From assembly GCF_014493765.1 (NCBI RefSeq), contig NZ_JACTVJ010000004.1, positions 806,001 through 870,000 on the forward strand: a stretch of DNA of 64,000 nucleotides. Direction: 5' to 3'. The position numbers and the translations under genes are program-made. Within the stretch, counting starts at the first letter, position 1. Each line of letters starts with the position of its first letter. Below the pieces are notes generated by a model, which saw only the letters and a program-made list of their open reading frames with translations, searched no databases and was not told the DNA's origin. The stretch is from Streptomyces polyasparticus. GTDB taxonomy: Bacteria; Actinomycetota; Actinomycetes; Streptomycetales; Streptomycetaceae. This document shows positions 15,983-25,564 of this stretch, in pieces.

Positions 15983-17209
15983 ATGAGCTCGAACGGCGCC
16001 GCCGCGCGCAGCGGGGCCTCCCCTGCCCGGACCAGGTCGAGAGTTCGGGGAAGGCTCGCCGCCCCCGTCGCCACGCGCGCCAACGCGCTGCACCCCGGCG
16101 CCTGGTGGCTGTGGGCGCTCGGCCTGGGCACGGCCGCGTCGCGCACCACGAACCCGCTCCTGCTCGGCCTCCTGGTCGCGGTCGCGGGCTATGTGGTGGC
16201 GGCGCGCCGTACGGACGCGCCGTGGGCCCGTTCGTACGGGGCCTTCATCAAGCTCGGTCTGCTAGTCCTCGCGATCCGGCTGGTCTTCGCGGTGGTCCTC
16301 GGCTCGCCCATCCCCGGCTCGACGGTGCTGTTCCGGCTGCCCGAAGTGCCGCTGCCCGACTGGGCGCAGGGCATCCGGCTCGGCGGCAAGGTCACCGCCG
16401 AAGGCCTGCTCTTCGCGCTGTACGACGGTCTGAAGCTGGCCACGCTCCTGATCTGCATCGGCGCCGCGAACGCGCTCGCCAACCCGGCCCGGCTGCTCAA
16501 GTCGCTGCCCGGCGCGCTGTACGAGGCCGGGGTCGCGGTGGTCGTGGCGATGACGTTCGCGCCGCAGTTCCTCGTGGATCTGCAGCGGCTGCGGCGGGCA
16601 CGAAGGCTGCGCGGCCGTCCGGACAAGGGAATCCGCGGGCTCGCCCAGGTCGGGCTGCCCGTCCTGGAGGGCGCGCTGGAGCGGTCGGTGGCGCTCGCAG
16701 CCGCGATGGACGCACGCGGTTACGGACGCAGCGCCGATGTCCCCGCTCCCGTACGCCGGCTGACCGCGGTGTGCACGCTCGGCGGTCTGGCCGGGGTGTG
16801 CGCCGGTACGTACGGGCTGCTCGCCGCCCAGGGCGCGGGCTTCGGACTTCCCGTACTCCTCGGCGGGCTCGCCCTGGCCCTTGTCGGCCTGTGGCTGGGC
16901 GGCAAGCGGTCGCTGCGCACCCGCTACCGGCCGGACCGGTGGGATCTGCGGGCCTGGCTGGTGTCGGCCTCGGGTGTGGCGGTCGCGGCCCTGATGATCG
17001 CGGCGGCGTCGGCGGATCCGGCGGCCCTGCACCCCGGGGTCGTACCGCCGACCGCACCCGAACTGCCCCTGTGGCCGGCGGCGTCCGTGCTGATCGGGCT
17101 GCTGCCGGCCTTCGTCGCGCCCGCCCCGCCCCGGGCTTCTGCGCCTGCTCCGGCCGAAGCCCGTGCCACCGGTCCCGTACAAGGTCCTCGACGGAAGGAA
17201 GCCTCATGA
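15983..17209 (+). CDS. ECF transporter T component (EcfT/CbiQ family)
   Basis: 408 residues with 6-8 predicted membrane helices; the family is usually about 250-280, so this one has an N-terminal disordered part and a C-terminal extension with further helices. The coupling-helix signatures are visible: RRARRLRG and AAAMDARGYG (Ala-Arg-Gly motifs that contact the ATPases). It links the substrate-binding S protein to the ATPases in energy-coupling-factor vitamin import. The gene starts 3 bases after the previous stop and overlaps the ATPase gene by 4 bases, so it is a tightly coupled operon member. Confidence 0.9.
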   Translation: MSSNGAAARSGASPARTRSRVRGRLAAPVATRANALHPGAWWLWALGLGTAASRTTNPLLLGLLVAVAGYVVAARRTDAPWARSYGAFIKLGLLVLAIRLVFAVVLGSPIPGSTVLFRLPEVPLPDWAQGIRLGGKVTAEGLLFALYDGLKLATLLICIGAANALANPARLLKSLPGALYEAGVAVVVAMTFAPQFLVDLQRLRRARRLRGRPDKGIRGLAQVGLPVLEGALERSVALAAAMDARGYGRSADVPAPVRRLTAVCTLGGLAGVCAGTYGLLAAQGAGFGLPVLLGGLALALVGLWLGGKRSLRTRYRPDRWDLRAWLVSASGVAVAALMIAAASADPAALHPGVVPPTAPELPLWPAASVLIGLLPAFVAPAPPRASAPAPAEARATGPVQGPRRKEAS

Positions 17210-19098
17210 TCCGCTTCGAGGATGTCTCGGTGACGTACGACGGCGCCGCGTCACCCACCATCGGCGGGGTCGACCTCACGGTCCCCGAGGGCGAACTGGT
17301 GCTGCTCGTCGGCCCGTCCGGTGTCGGCAAGTCGACGTTGCTCGGCACGGTCAGCGGGCTCGTCCCGCACTTCACGGGCGGCACCCTGCGCGGGCGGGTC
17401 ACGGTCGCGGGGCGCGACACGCGTACGCACAAGCCCCGCGAACTCGCCGACGTGGTCGGCACCGTGGGCCAGGACCCGCTCTCGCACTTCGTCACGGACA
17501 CGGTCGAGGACGAGCTCGCGTACGGGATGGAATCGCTGGGCATCGCGCCGGACGTGATGCGCCGCCGGGTCGAGGAGACCCTCGATCTGCTCGGGCTCGC
17601 GGAGCTGCGCGACCGCCCGATCGCCACGCTCTCGGGCGGCCAGCAGCAGCGGGTCGCGATCGGTTCGGTGCTCACCCCGCACCCGAAGGTGCTCGTGCTC
17701 GACGAGCCGACCTCGGCGCTCGACCCGGCGGCCGCGGAGGAGGTGCTCGCGGTGCTGCAGCGCCTGGTGCACGACCTCGGCACGACGGTCCTGATGGCGG
17801 AGCACCGTCTGGAGCGGGTCGTGCAGTACGCGGACCAGGTGGTGCTGCTTCCCGGCTCGGGCGAGGCCCCTGTCGTGGGCACGCCCGCCGAGATCATGGC
17901 CGTCTCCCCCGTGTTCCCGCCGGTGGTGGGCCTGGGCCGGCTGACGGGCTGGTCACCGCTGCCGCTGACGGTGCGGGATGCGCGGCGCAGGGCCGCTTCC
18001 CTGCGGGAGCGGTTGGCGGGGGTGACGCCGCCCTCGCCGGGTGGGGTGACGCCGCCCATGTCTGGTGGGGTGAGGCCGCCGTTGCCTGGAGGGGTGACGC
18101 CGCCGTCGGCGGATGGGGTGACGCCGCCGTTGCCCGGAGGGGTGACGCGTCGCGCGGCCGGGACGGAGTTGTCCACAGGCACGGAGTTGTCCACAGGCGG
18201 CGGGGAGTTGTCGGTGGGGGGCGGTAGCTTTGAAGGGGCTCGGCCCCCGGGTGGGAGGGGTCTGTCCCGCCTCCTGGGACGCGCCAAGCCCGCCCCCACC
18301 CCACCCACCGACAGCACCCCGGCCTCCCACCCCACCGCCAAGGCCGCCTCCCTCGCCGTTCACCGCGGCCGGATCGAGGCTCTGCGCCGCGTGGACCTCA
18401 CCGTCTCCCCCGGTGAGACCATCGCGCTCATGGGGCGCAACGGTGCCGGCAAGTCCACCCTGCTCTCCGCCTTCGTCGGCCTGCTGCAGCCGAGCTCCGG
18501 CAGCGTCCAGGTCGCCGGCGCCGTCCCGCACAGGACCGCCCCGCGTGACCTGATCCGGCGCGTGGGACTCGTACCGCAGGAGCCGCGCGATCTTCTGTAC
18601 GCCGACACCGTGTCCGGCGAGTGCACGGCGGCCGACGCGGACGCGGGCGCGGCGGCCGGGACCTGCCGGGCCCTGGTCGAGGAGCTCCTGCCGGGCATTC
18701 AGGACGACACCCACCCCCGTGACCTGTCCGAGGGCCAGCGCCTCGCGCTCGCGCTGGCCGTCGTCCTGACCGCACGCCCGCCGCTGCTCCTGCTCGACGA
18801 ACCGACGCGCGGGCTGGACTACGCGGCGAAGGCGCGCCTCGTGACGGTCCTGCGGGGCCTGGCCGCCGACGGGCACGCCATCGTGCTCGCCACGCACGAC
18901 GTGGAGCTGGCCGCCGAGCTCGCCCACCGCGTGGTGATCCTCGCCGAGGGCGAGGTGGTCGCGGACGGGCCGACCGAGGAGGTCGTGGTCTCCTCGCCCG
19001 CGTTCGCGCCGCAGGTGGGCAAGATCCTCGCCCCGCTGCCCTGGCTGACCGTCGGGCAGGTGCGCACCGCGCTCCGCGAGCTCGGGGAGATCGGATGA
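17206..19098 (+). CDS. ECF transporter ATPase, two fused ABC domains
   Basis: 630 residues containing two complete ABC ATPases. The first (1-260) has Walker A GPSGVGKST, signature LSGGQQQRVAIG and Walker B VLVLDEPTSALD. The second (about 385-620) has GRNGAGKST, LSEGQRLALALA and LLLLDEPTRGLD. They correspond to EcfA1 and EcfA2 joined in one chain. The linker (about 260-385) is low-complexity and contains tandem GVTPP-type and TELSTG-type repeats. It powers import of the vitamin, presumably cobalamin given the upstream riboswitch. It overlaps both neighbours by 4 bases (ATGA). Confidence 0.92.
   Translation: MIRFEDVSVTYDGAASPTIGGVDLTVPEGELVLLVGPSGVGKSTLLGTVSGLVPHFTGGTLRGRVTVAGRDTRTHKPRELADVVGTVGQDPLSHFVTDTVEDELAYGMESLGIAPDVMRRRVEETLDLLGLAELRDRPIATLSGGQQQRVAIGSVLTPHPKVLVLDEPTSALDPAAAEEVLAVLQRLVHDLGTTVLMAEHRLERVVQYADQVVLLPGSGEAPVVGTPAEIMAVSPVFPPVVGLGRLTGWSPLPLTVRDARRRAASLRERLAGVTPPSPGGVTPPMSGGVRPPLPGGVTPPSADGVTPPLPGGVTRRAAGTELSTGTELSTGGGELSVGGGSFEGARPPGGRGLSRLLGRAKPAPTPPTDSTPASHPTAKAASLAVHRGRIEALRRVDLTVSPGETIALMGRNGAGKSTLLSAFVGLLQPSSGSVQVAGAVPHRTAPRDLIRRVGLVPQEPRDLLYADTVSGECTAADADAGAAAGTCRALVEELLPGIQDDTHPRDLSEGQRLALALAVVLTARPPLLLLDEPTRGLDYAAKARLVTVLRGLAADGHAIVLATHDVELAAELAHRVVILAEGEVVADGPTEEVVVSSPAFAPQVGKILAPLPWLTVGQVRTALRELGEIG
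18019..18150 (+). repeat. 24-nt tandem repeat inside the ECF ATPase linker
   Basis: Five to six imperfect copies of a 24-base unit encoding GVTPPxxGG-like octapeptides (for example GVTPPSPG, GVTPPMSG, GVRPPLPG). It sits between the two ATPase domains. The unit keeps the frame, so copy number could change the linker length without breaking the protein. Confidence 0.85.
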
Positions 19099-20096
19099 CC
19101 GCACGGGACCGGAAGCGGACCACTGCCGCAGGACAGGACCGGACGACCGCCCAAGACCGGACCACCGCCCAGAACCGGACCACCGCCCAGAACCGGACGA
19201 CCGCCCGGGAGCGGACCACCGCCCAGGCGCGCGCCGTCCGGCTCGGCCCCAAGTCCGTCGCGGCCCTCGTCCTCGTCAGCCTGACGGGGGGCTTCGCCTT
19301 CGGCTGGCCGCTGCTCGCCGACCCGCAGTCCGGGGTGGCGCACGCCGAGGACGCGCCCTGGCTGTTCGCCGCGCTGCTCCCCCTTCTCCTGGGCGTGGTG
19401 CTCGCGACCATCTCCGAGAGCGGGCTCGGCGCCAAAGCCATCGCCATGGTCGGTGTGCTCGCCGCGGTGGGCGCCGCGCTGCGGCCCCTGGGCGCGGGGA
19501 CGGCGGGCCTTGAGCCCACGTTCTTCCTGATGATCGTCGCCGGGCGGGTGCTCGGGCCCGGCTTCGGATACGTGCTCGGCTCGGTGACCCTCTTCGCGTC
19601 CGCGCTGCTCACGGGCGGGGTCGGACCCTGGATGCCGTTCCAGATGATGACGATGGGCTGGGTCGCGATGGGCGCGGGCCTGCTGCCCGGGGCCGACCGG
19701 CTGCGCGGCCGCGCCGAGGTGGCGATGCTCGCGCTGTACGGGGCGGTCGCCGCGTTCGCGTACGGCTTCGTCATGAATCTGTACGGGTGGCCGCTCCTGG
19801 GCGGCCTCAGCTCGGGCATCTCCTTCGTCCCGGGGGATCCGGTGCACGAGAACCTGGCCCGCTACCTCGCCTACTGCCTCGCCACCTCCATGGGCTGGGA
19901 CCTGGGCCGCGCCATCATCACCGTGGTCCTCACCCTCGCCCTGGGTCCCACCATCCTCAAGGCCCTGCGCCGGGCCACCCGCAAGGCCGCCTTCGAGGCG
20001 CCGGTCACATTCGACGGGGCCGACCGGGGATACGGAGGCCGTTCCGGGGCCTTCGAAGCCGTAACAAAACCGTCGGAAACGCCTGCGAAACCGTAG
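19095..20096 (+). CDS. ECF transporter S component (substrate-specific, CbrT-like)
   Basis: 333 residues. After an N-terminal hydrophilic region (1-50) made of DRTTAQ/NRTTAQ hexapeptide repeats there are about six membrane helices. The core motifs (FGWPLL, GAALRPLGAGTAGLEP, FGYVLGSVTLFASALLTGGVG, PFQMMTMGWV) are those of the ECF S components related to lactobacillal CbrT and QueT. It should bind the vitamin at the outer face of the membrane. Specificity for cobalamin is supported by the riboswitch at the head of the operon, not by its own residues. The start overlaps the ATPase stop by 4 bases. It is the last gene; a hairpin follows. Confidence 0.88.
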   Translation: MTARDRKRTTAAGQDRTTAQDRTTAQNRTTAQNRTTARERTTAQARAVRLGPKSVAALVLVSLTGGFAFGWPLLADPQSGVAHAEDAPWLFAALLPLLLGVVLATISESGLGAKAIAMVGVLAAVGAALRPLGAGTAGLEPTFFLMIVAGRVLGPGFGYVLGSVTLFASALLTGGVGPWMPFQMMTMGWVAMGAGLLPGADRLRGRAEVAMLALYGAVAAFAYGFVMNLYGWPLLGGLSSGISFVPGDPVHENLARYLAYCLATSMGWDLGRAIITVVLTLALGPTILKALRRATRKAAFEAPVTFDGADRGYGGRSGAFEAVTKPSETPAKP

Positions 20097-20185
20097 GCGA
20101 TCGCTTGCTCAGCGTAAGAAATGACCCTCCTCCGCGTGACCCCGCGCACAGGACCTAGGTCACATACGAGCCGGGATAGTAGTCC

Positions 20186-20212
20186 TCAGGGCCCCTCCCC
20201 CAGGGGTCCTGA
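20186..20212 (+). terminator. Terminator of the B12-uptake operon
   Basis: An 11-bp stem TCAGGGCCCCT/AGGGGTCCTGA with a CCCCC loop and one G-U pair, 90 bases after the S-component stop. Confidence 0.6.
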
Positions 20213-20444
20213 AATCGGCCCTGACCTGCGGGTTCAAGGGGTCCGGGAGAAGTGGGGCCATAACGCCCGATATGCGAGGAGAACTAGTAAAAGGGGTCAT
20301 TGCGGCGACGTAACAGCCCTGGTTCTCTGGAGGAGTCGCAGGGCACGGCGGCCCCCTCGGGCCCCGCCCCGGCAAACCATCCCGCACCGTCCCCGCGGTA
20401 CCGGCTTGCCTGCGACTGCCCTGTTCCCGACCGGAAGGTCCAGC
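20213..20444 (+). other. Leader region of the SLT-domain gene
   Basis: About 230 bases without a gene. It contains a relatively AT-rich patch (20270-20300, with AACTAGTAAAAGG) likely to hold the promoter of the downstream gene. I looked for the ydaO/c-di-AMP riboswitch that precedes many Streptomyces cell-wall hydrolase genes and did not find its conserved blocks. Confidence 0.4.
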
Positions 20445-20885
20445 GTGTCCATCTCCAGCATCCGCCGCATCGCGTCCCCGAAGAAGGCCGTCACCACCGC
20501 CCTCGTGGCCGCGTCCGCCGCAGGTCTGGTCTTCGCCGCGGCCCCCGCTCAGGCCGCGACCGTGACCGCCGCTCCGGCCACCGCCCCGGCTGCCGCCGGC
20601 TCGGCGCAGGCGATCGCCCGGCAGATGATCCCGGACACCGCGCAGTTCAACGCGTTCAGCCAGATCGTCTCCCGTGAGAGCGGCTGGAACCACACCGCGA
20701 CGAACGCCTCCTCCGGCGCGTACGGCCTGGTCCAGGCGCTTCCGGGCTCGAAGATGGCGTCCGCGGGTGCCGACTGGAAGACCAACCCGGCCACCCAGAT
20801 CAAGTGGGGCCTCGACTACATGAACTCCCGCTACGGCTCCCCGGTCGGCGCGTGGAACTTCTGGCAGCAGCACCACTGGTACTGA
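20445..20885 (+). CDS. Small secreted lytic-transglycosylase (SLT)-domain protein
   Basis: 146 residues. GTG at 20445 has GGAAGG seven bases upstream. The signal peptide ends AAPAQA-AT (about residue 33). The mature part is a short SLT/lysozyme-like fold: catalytic Glu in IVSRESGWNH, then SSGAYGLVQALPGSKM and IKWGLDYMNSRYGSPVGAWNFW. This is the goose-lysozyme-like signature (ESGW, GAYGLxQ) found in many small Streptomyces wall-active proteins. It would cleave peptidoglycan between MurNAc and GlcNAc outside the membrane. It stands alone between two terminators. Confidence 0.88.
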   Translation: MSISSIRRIASPKKAVTTALVAASAAGLVFAAAPAQAATVTAAPATAPAAAGSAQAIARQMIPDTAQFNAFSQIVSRESGWNHTATNASSGAYGLVQALPGSKMASAGADWKTNPATQIKWGLDYMNSRYGSPVGAWNFWQQHHWY

Positions 20886-20906
20886 GCCGGACCCTGACCG
20901 AACGCC

Positions 20907-20943
20907 GAAGCGGCCGCCCCCTGCGCAAGGGGGCGGCCGCTTC
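20907..20943. terminator. Bidirectional terminator
   Basis: A long perfect stem GAAGCGGCCGCCCC(C)/GGGGGCGGCCGCTTC with a short loop. It lies between convergent genes and probably serves both. Confidence 0.8.
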
Positions 20944-20962
20944 GTCATGCGCGGAGCCGGGC

Positions 20963-22225
20963 TCACCTCGCGAGCCGGTCGAACCAGCGCACCGCCTTCG
21001 GCCCACCGCTGCGGAACGATCCGAAGTGGTCCACGTCCCCCTGGTCCAGCACCGGGGCCCGCACCCCGTGCGCGGCGAGGTCGGCGGCGCAGCTGTGCGC
21101 GTTGCCGATCGGTACGTCGGTGTCGCCGGCCGACGCATACAGGCGGACCGGCACCTTCGGCTTCCAGTCGCAGGTGCCGTCCTGGCTCTTGAGGGCGGTC
21201 AGGAGGGCGCCGTCCGGGTGCCGCATCCGCTCGTAGAAGGCGGGTGTCAGGAGCTCCTTCACTGTCTTCGGGAGCTGGGCGATGACGTCCTCCTCGCGGT
21301 GCTCCCCGTCGAAGAGGGCCTCGATCCGCTGGTCGTACGGTGCACGGAAGGCCTCGGAGGGGTGGCTGTAGATCGGGTGCAGCCGGTTCTGCGCGACCAG
21401 GAAGTACGAGACGTAGAAGAGCGCACTGGTGTCGTTGACGCGCCCGTCGTACAGGGCGGGCACTTCCTGACCCACGAGGTCGTACGGTCCGGCCACCGGC
21501 GCGAGGGCGCGCAGCCGGAATCCCCGGGAGTGCCCTTCGCTCAGCTCGCGGCCGAGCGCCATGGTCACCTGCCCGCCCTGCGAGAAGCCGGTCGCGTACA
21601 CATCACCGGTGAGCGGCCGGTGCAGACGCTGCGCGGCGGTGCGGGCGGCGCTGAGCATGTCGAGCGAGGCGGTGACGGCCGAGCGGGTGTCCATGTACGG
21701 GTGGGTGCCGGGGCCCTTGCCGAGTCCGAGGTAGTCGGGTGCGGCGACGGCCCGGCCCGCCGAGCCGTGCAGATACGAGAACAGCTTGCCGGAGCCCTCG
21801 GTGACCGAGGGTGCGTAGTCGCGGTGGACCATGGTGCCGTGGGCGTCGGCGACGAGGTCGAGCCGCCGCTCGCCGCCGGTGGGCAGGGTGAGCAGTCCGG
21901 TCGCGGTGGTGGGGCGGCCTGCCGTGTCCACGGTGCGGTACGTCAGGCGCCAGGCGCGCACTCCGTGCCGTACGGTGCCGTCGCCGATGCCGGCCCGGGT
22001 GAGGAGCCCGGACACGGCCGCCTTGTCGAGCTCCGCGACGGGCGTGACGGCCAGGAGGGCGCCCCGGCCGTGGTGGGCCGCGGCCGGGACCGCGGGCCGG
22101 GCGGCGGCGAAGGCCGGCGCGGTGAGCGTGGCGGCCAGGGCGGCCGTCGCACAGGCGGCGACGGCGGCCCTCGCCACGCGTGAACTGCGGTGTGTACGGC
22201 GGGAGTCGACCTCGTGAAGTGTCAT
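20963..22225 (-). CDS. Secreted lipase / alpha-beta hydrolase (LIP family)
   Basis: 420 residues. The signal peptide spans about 10-45 (ending AFA-AARPA). The alpha/beta hydrolase core has the nucleophile elbow GFSQGGQ and downstream Asp (AGDTDVPIGN) and His (DVDHFGSF) that complete a Ser-Asp-His triad. The domain with GRPTTATGLLTLP and PDYLGLGKG resembles secretory lipases (LIP/PF03583). It is expected to hydrolyse esters or triglycerides outside the cell. ATG at 22225 is chosen because the signal peptide starts there; a longer frame upstream has no signal features. It lies between the SLT gene and the thiolase, without obvious operon partners. Confidence 0.85.
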   Translation of the reverse strand: MTLHEVDSRRTHRSSRVARAAVAACATAALAATLTAPAFAAARPAVPAAAHHGRGALLAVTPVAELDKAAVSGLLTRAGIGDGTVRHGVRAWRLTYRTVDTAGRPTTATGLLTLPTGGERRLDLVADAHGTMVHRDYAPSVTEGSGKLFSYLHGSAGRAVAAPDYLGLGKGPGTHPYMDTRSAVTASLDMLSAARTAAQRLHRPLTGDVYATGFSQGGQVTMALGRELSEGHSRGFRLRALAPVAGPYDLVGQEVPALYDGRVNDTSALFYVSYFLVAQNRLHPIYSHPSEAFRAPYDQRIEALFDGEHREEDVIAQLPKTVKELLTPAFYERMRHPDGALLTALKSQDGTCDWKPKVPVRLYASAGDTDVPIGNAHSCAADLAAHGVRAPVLDQGDVDHFGSFRSGGPKAVRWFDRLAR

Positions 22226-22339
22226 GAGGCGATCGTCGTACGCCGAAGCGTCCGGCCCCATCCGACGCGCCCCCGGATGCTTGCTCGGGCACGCCCGGGA
22301 TCCCTTGGTGTACTCACATACACCCCGGTGCACGGGTGT

Positions 22340-23590
<1,251 letters not shown>

Positions 23591-23591
23591 C

Positions 23592-23605
23592 TAGTACGCG
23601 TTCTA
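23592..23605. promoter_or_regulatory. Candidate KstR operator before the thiolase
   Basis: TAGTACGCGTTCTA fits TnnAACnnGTTnnA with TAC for AAC. The same TAC variant is seen in the site before the aldehyde dehydrogenase. A weaker look-alike, TAGAACCCGTTATT, lies at 23722-23735. Confidence 0.52.
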
Positions 23606-23741
23606 GTTACGGGGACAGTCTCACGACTGAGACCCGTCCACCGCAAGGGTCTTGCACGCACAGCCACCGTTCCTGCACCGCACTTGCCCGCAAAAGATCA
23701 CTGCACGGGGCTTGTCACTGGTAGAACCCGTTATTACGGCG

Positions 23742-23803
23742 ATGCCGCTTCCGGCCTGACGTCGATGTCACTTCCGGCATGACGCCCATGCCGCTTCCGG
23801 CAG
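23742..23803. repeat. Three tandem 23-nt repeats in intergenic region
   Basis: Units of the form ATGYCRCTTCCGGCMTGACG are repeated three times (the last is partial) between the thiolase and the next gene. The rest of the 23510-23908 gap holds the operator and no gene. Confidence 0.7.
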
Positions 23804-23908
23804 GGCACAAATCACCCGGATCCGGGGGTCGGGCGCCTGAACGGATCGGGGCTGGCTAGCGTCTACGAGGTTGCCCCGACCATCCCTTCGGACCGAAAGC
23901 CGCCGCCC

Positions 23909-25564
23909 ATGGCCCAGGACGCTCTGCCGTCGCCGCCCCGGTCGCCCGCCGTGACCGCGGACCGCGCCGTCTGGCACGTCCGCCACCGGGTGCCGCTGCT
24001 GTCCACACTTGCCCTGCTTCCGCTGTACGCGGTGTGGTGGTTCGTGTTCGCGAAGGGCGGCGGGGATCTCGCGGCGCAGCAGGCCTGGGCCGACTTCGTG
24101 GCCGAGCATCCGGGCTCCCCGTACAACCTCTCCTGGTACGGCGGTCTGCACACCGCCAACTACAGCCTGATCTCCCCTTATCTGATGGCCGCGCTCGGCG
24201 TGAAGACGGTGACGCTGCTCTCCGGGCTCGCCTCGGGCTGGCTCGGCGGGATGCTGTGGGTGCGCACCGGGATCGCCCGCCCGCTGTGGCCCGCGCTGCT
24301 CACCGCGTACGCGCTGTGCTGCAACGTGATCTCCGGCCGCACCACCTTCGCCCTCGGCATCGCCTTCGCGCTCGGCGCGTGTGTGCTCCTGATCGGGGCG
24401 CGGCGGATCTGGTGGGCGGGGCTGTGCGCGGCGCTCGCGACCATGGGGTCGCCGGTCGCGGGGCTCTATCTGGTCGTGGTGGGTGCGGCCTTCCTGCTCG
24501 TACGGGACTGGGGGCGGGCCCTGTCGCTGCTGCTGCCGCCGTTCGTGGTGGTCGGGGCGACGACGCTGCTCTTCCCGTTCGAGGGTGTGCAGCCCATGGG
24601 GTGGGGGCGGATCCTCGCGCCCGTGCTGTTCTGCGTGGCCGTGCTGCTTGTCGCGCCGGGCAAGTGGCGGACGCTGAAGGCGGGCGTCGCGGTGTACGCG
24701 CTCGGTGTCGTCCTCACGTATGTGATCGCCTCGCCGATCGGCACGAACGTGGAGCGGTTCGCGCAGCTGATCGCGCCCGCCGTGCTGCTCGCCTGTCTGC
24801 CGGAGAAGGCCACCGGGCCGCAGCGCCGCGCGGACCGCATCAAGCGCGGCGCGTACGTGCTGACCTTGGTGTTCTCCGTGTACTGGGTGACGCAGAAGGC
24901 GGTGGACGACATCGTCGTCTACACCAAGGTGCCGGCCTGGGCGCAGCACACCGAAGGACTGGTCGGCGCACTGGACGACTTGGGCGCGGACCGCACCAGG
25001 GTCGAGGTCGTACCGGCCCGCGACCACCGCGAGTCGGTGCTGCTCGCGCCGCACGTCAACCTGGCCAAGGGCTGGAACCGACAGGCCGATGTGGAGCGCG
25101 GGCCGCTGTTCTACGACGGGTATCCGGGCGCGGGTGTCCCGGACGGCGCCTTCTCGCCCGAGGCGTACAAGGCCTGGCTCGACCGGTGGGCGGTCGGCCT
25201 GGTCGTGCTGCCGAAGAACGCGCGCCCGGACGGGCCCGCCGAGCGGGAGGCCGCGCTGGTGCGCGCCGAGCCCGGCTTCCTGGAGCCGGTGTGGCAGGAC
25301 GAGCACTGGAAGGTTTTCCGGGTGCGGGACGCGACCCCGCTGGTGTCGGGACCGGCCGAACTCGTGCGCTCCGACGAGACCTCGCTGCTCGTCCGGGCTT
25401 CCACGAAGGGCACGGTCAAGATCAAGGTCGCGTACTCGCCGTGGCTGACGTCCTCCGGCGGCTGTCTCGCCCAGGACGGCGATTTCGTACGGCTGGAAGT
25501 CGGCGGACCCGGCGAGTACCGGATCAACTCGGCGTACGGATGGAAGCCTCCGGCACGCTGCTGA
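23909..25564 (+). CDS. Polytopic integral membrane protein, possible GT-C-like
   Basis: 551 residues with about 9-10 hydrophobic helices between residues 28 and 340, then a 200-residue extracytoplasmic-looking C-terminal domain ending in GEYRINSAYGWKPPARC. A loop after the first helix is acidic and aromatic (PYNLSWYGGLHTANYSLISP), as in GT-C enzymes, which place a catalytic Asp/Glu in that loop. No classical family motif was recognised, so the function is open. Its last 41 bases overlap the convergent GT87/PAP2 gene, a membrane glycosyltransferase, which makes an envelope role plausible. The ATG at 23909 starts just before the first helix. Confidence 0.7.
   Translation: MAQDALPSPPRSPAVTADRAVWHVRHRVPLLSTLALLPLYAVWWFVFAKGGGDLAAQQAWADFVAEHPGSPYNLSWYGGLHTANYSLISPYLMAALGVKTVTLLSGLASGWLGGMLWVRTGIARPLWPALLTAYALCCNVISGRTTFALGIAFALGACVLLIGARRIWWAGLCAALATMGSPVAGLYLVVVGAAFLLVRDWGRALSLLLPPFVVVGATTLLFPFEGVQPMGWGRILAPVLFCVAVLLVAPGKWRTLKAGVAVYALGVVLTYVIASPIGTNVERFAQLIAPAVLLACLPEKATGPQRRADRIKRGAYVLTLVFSVYWVTQKAVDDIVVYTKVPAWAQHTEGLVGALDDLGADRTRVEVVPARDHRESVLLAPHVNLAKGWNRQADVERGPLFYDGYPGAGVPDGAFSPEAYKAWLDRWAVGLVVLPKNARPDGPAEREAALVRAEPGFLEPVWQDEHWKVFRVRDATPLVSGPAELVRSDETSLLVRASTKGTVKIKVAYSPWLTSSGGCLAQDGDFVRLEVGGPGEYRINSAYGWKPPARC

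Noticed and set aside
20213-20444. A ydaO (c-di-AMP) riboswitch before the SLT-domain gene
   Set aside because: Such riboswitches often precede Streptomyces wall-hydrolase genes, but the conserved aptamer blocks were not found.
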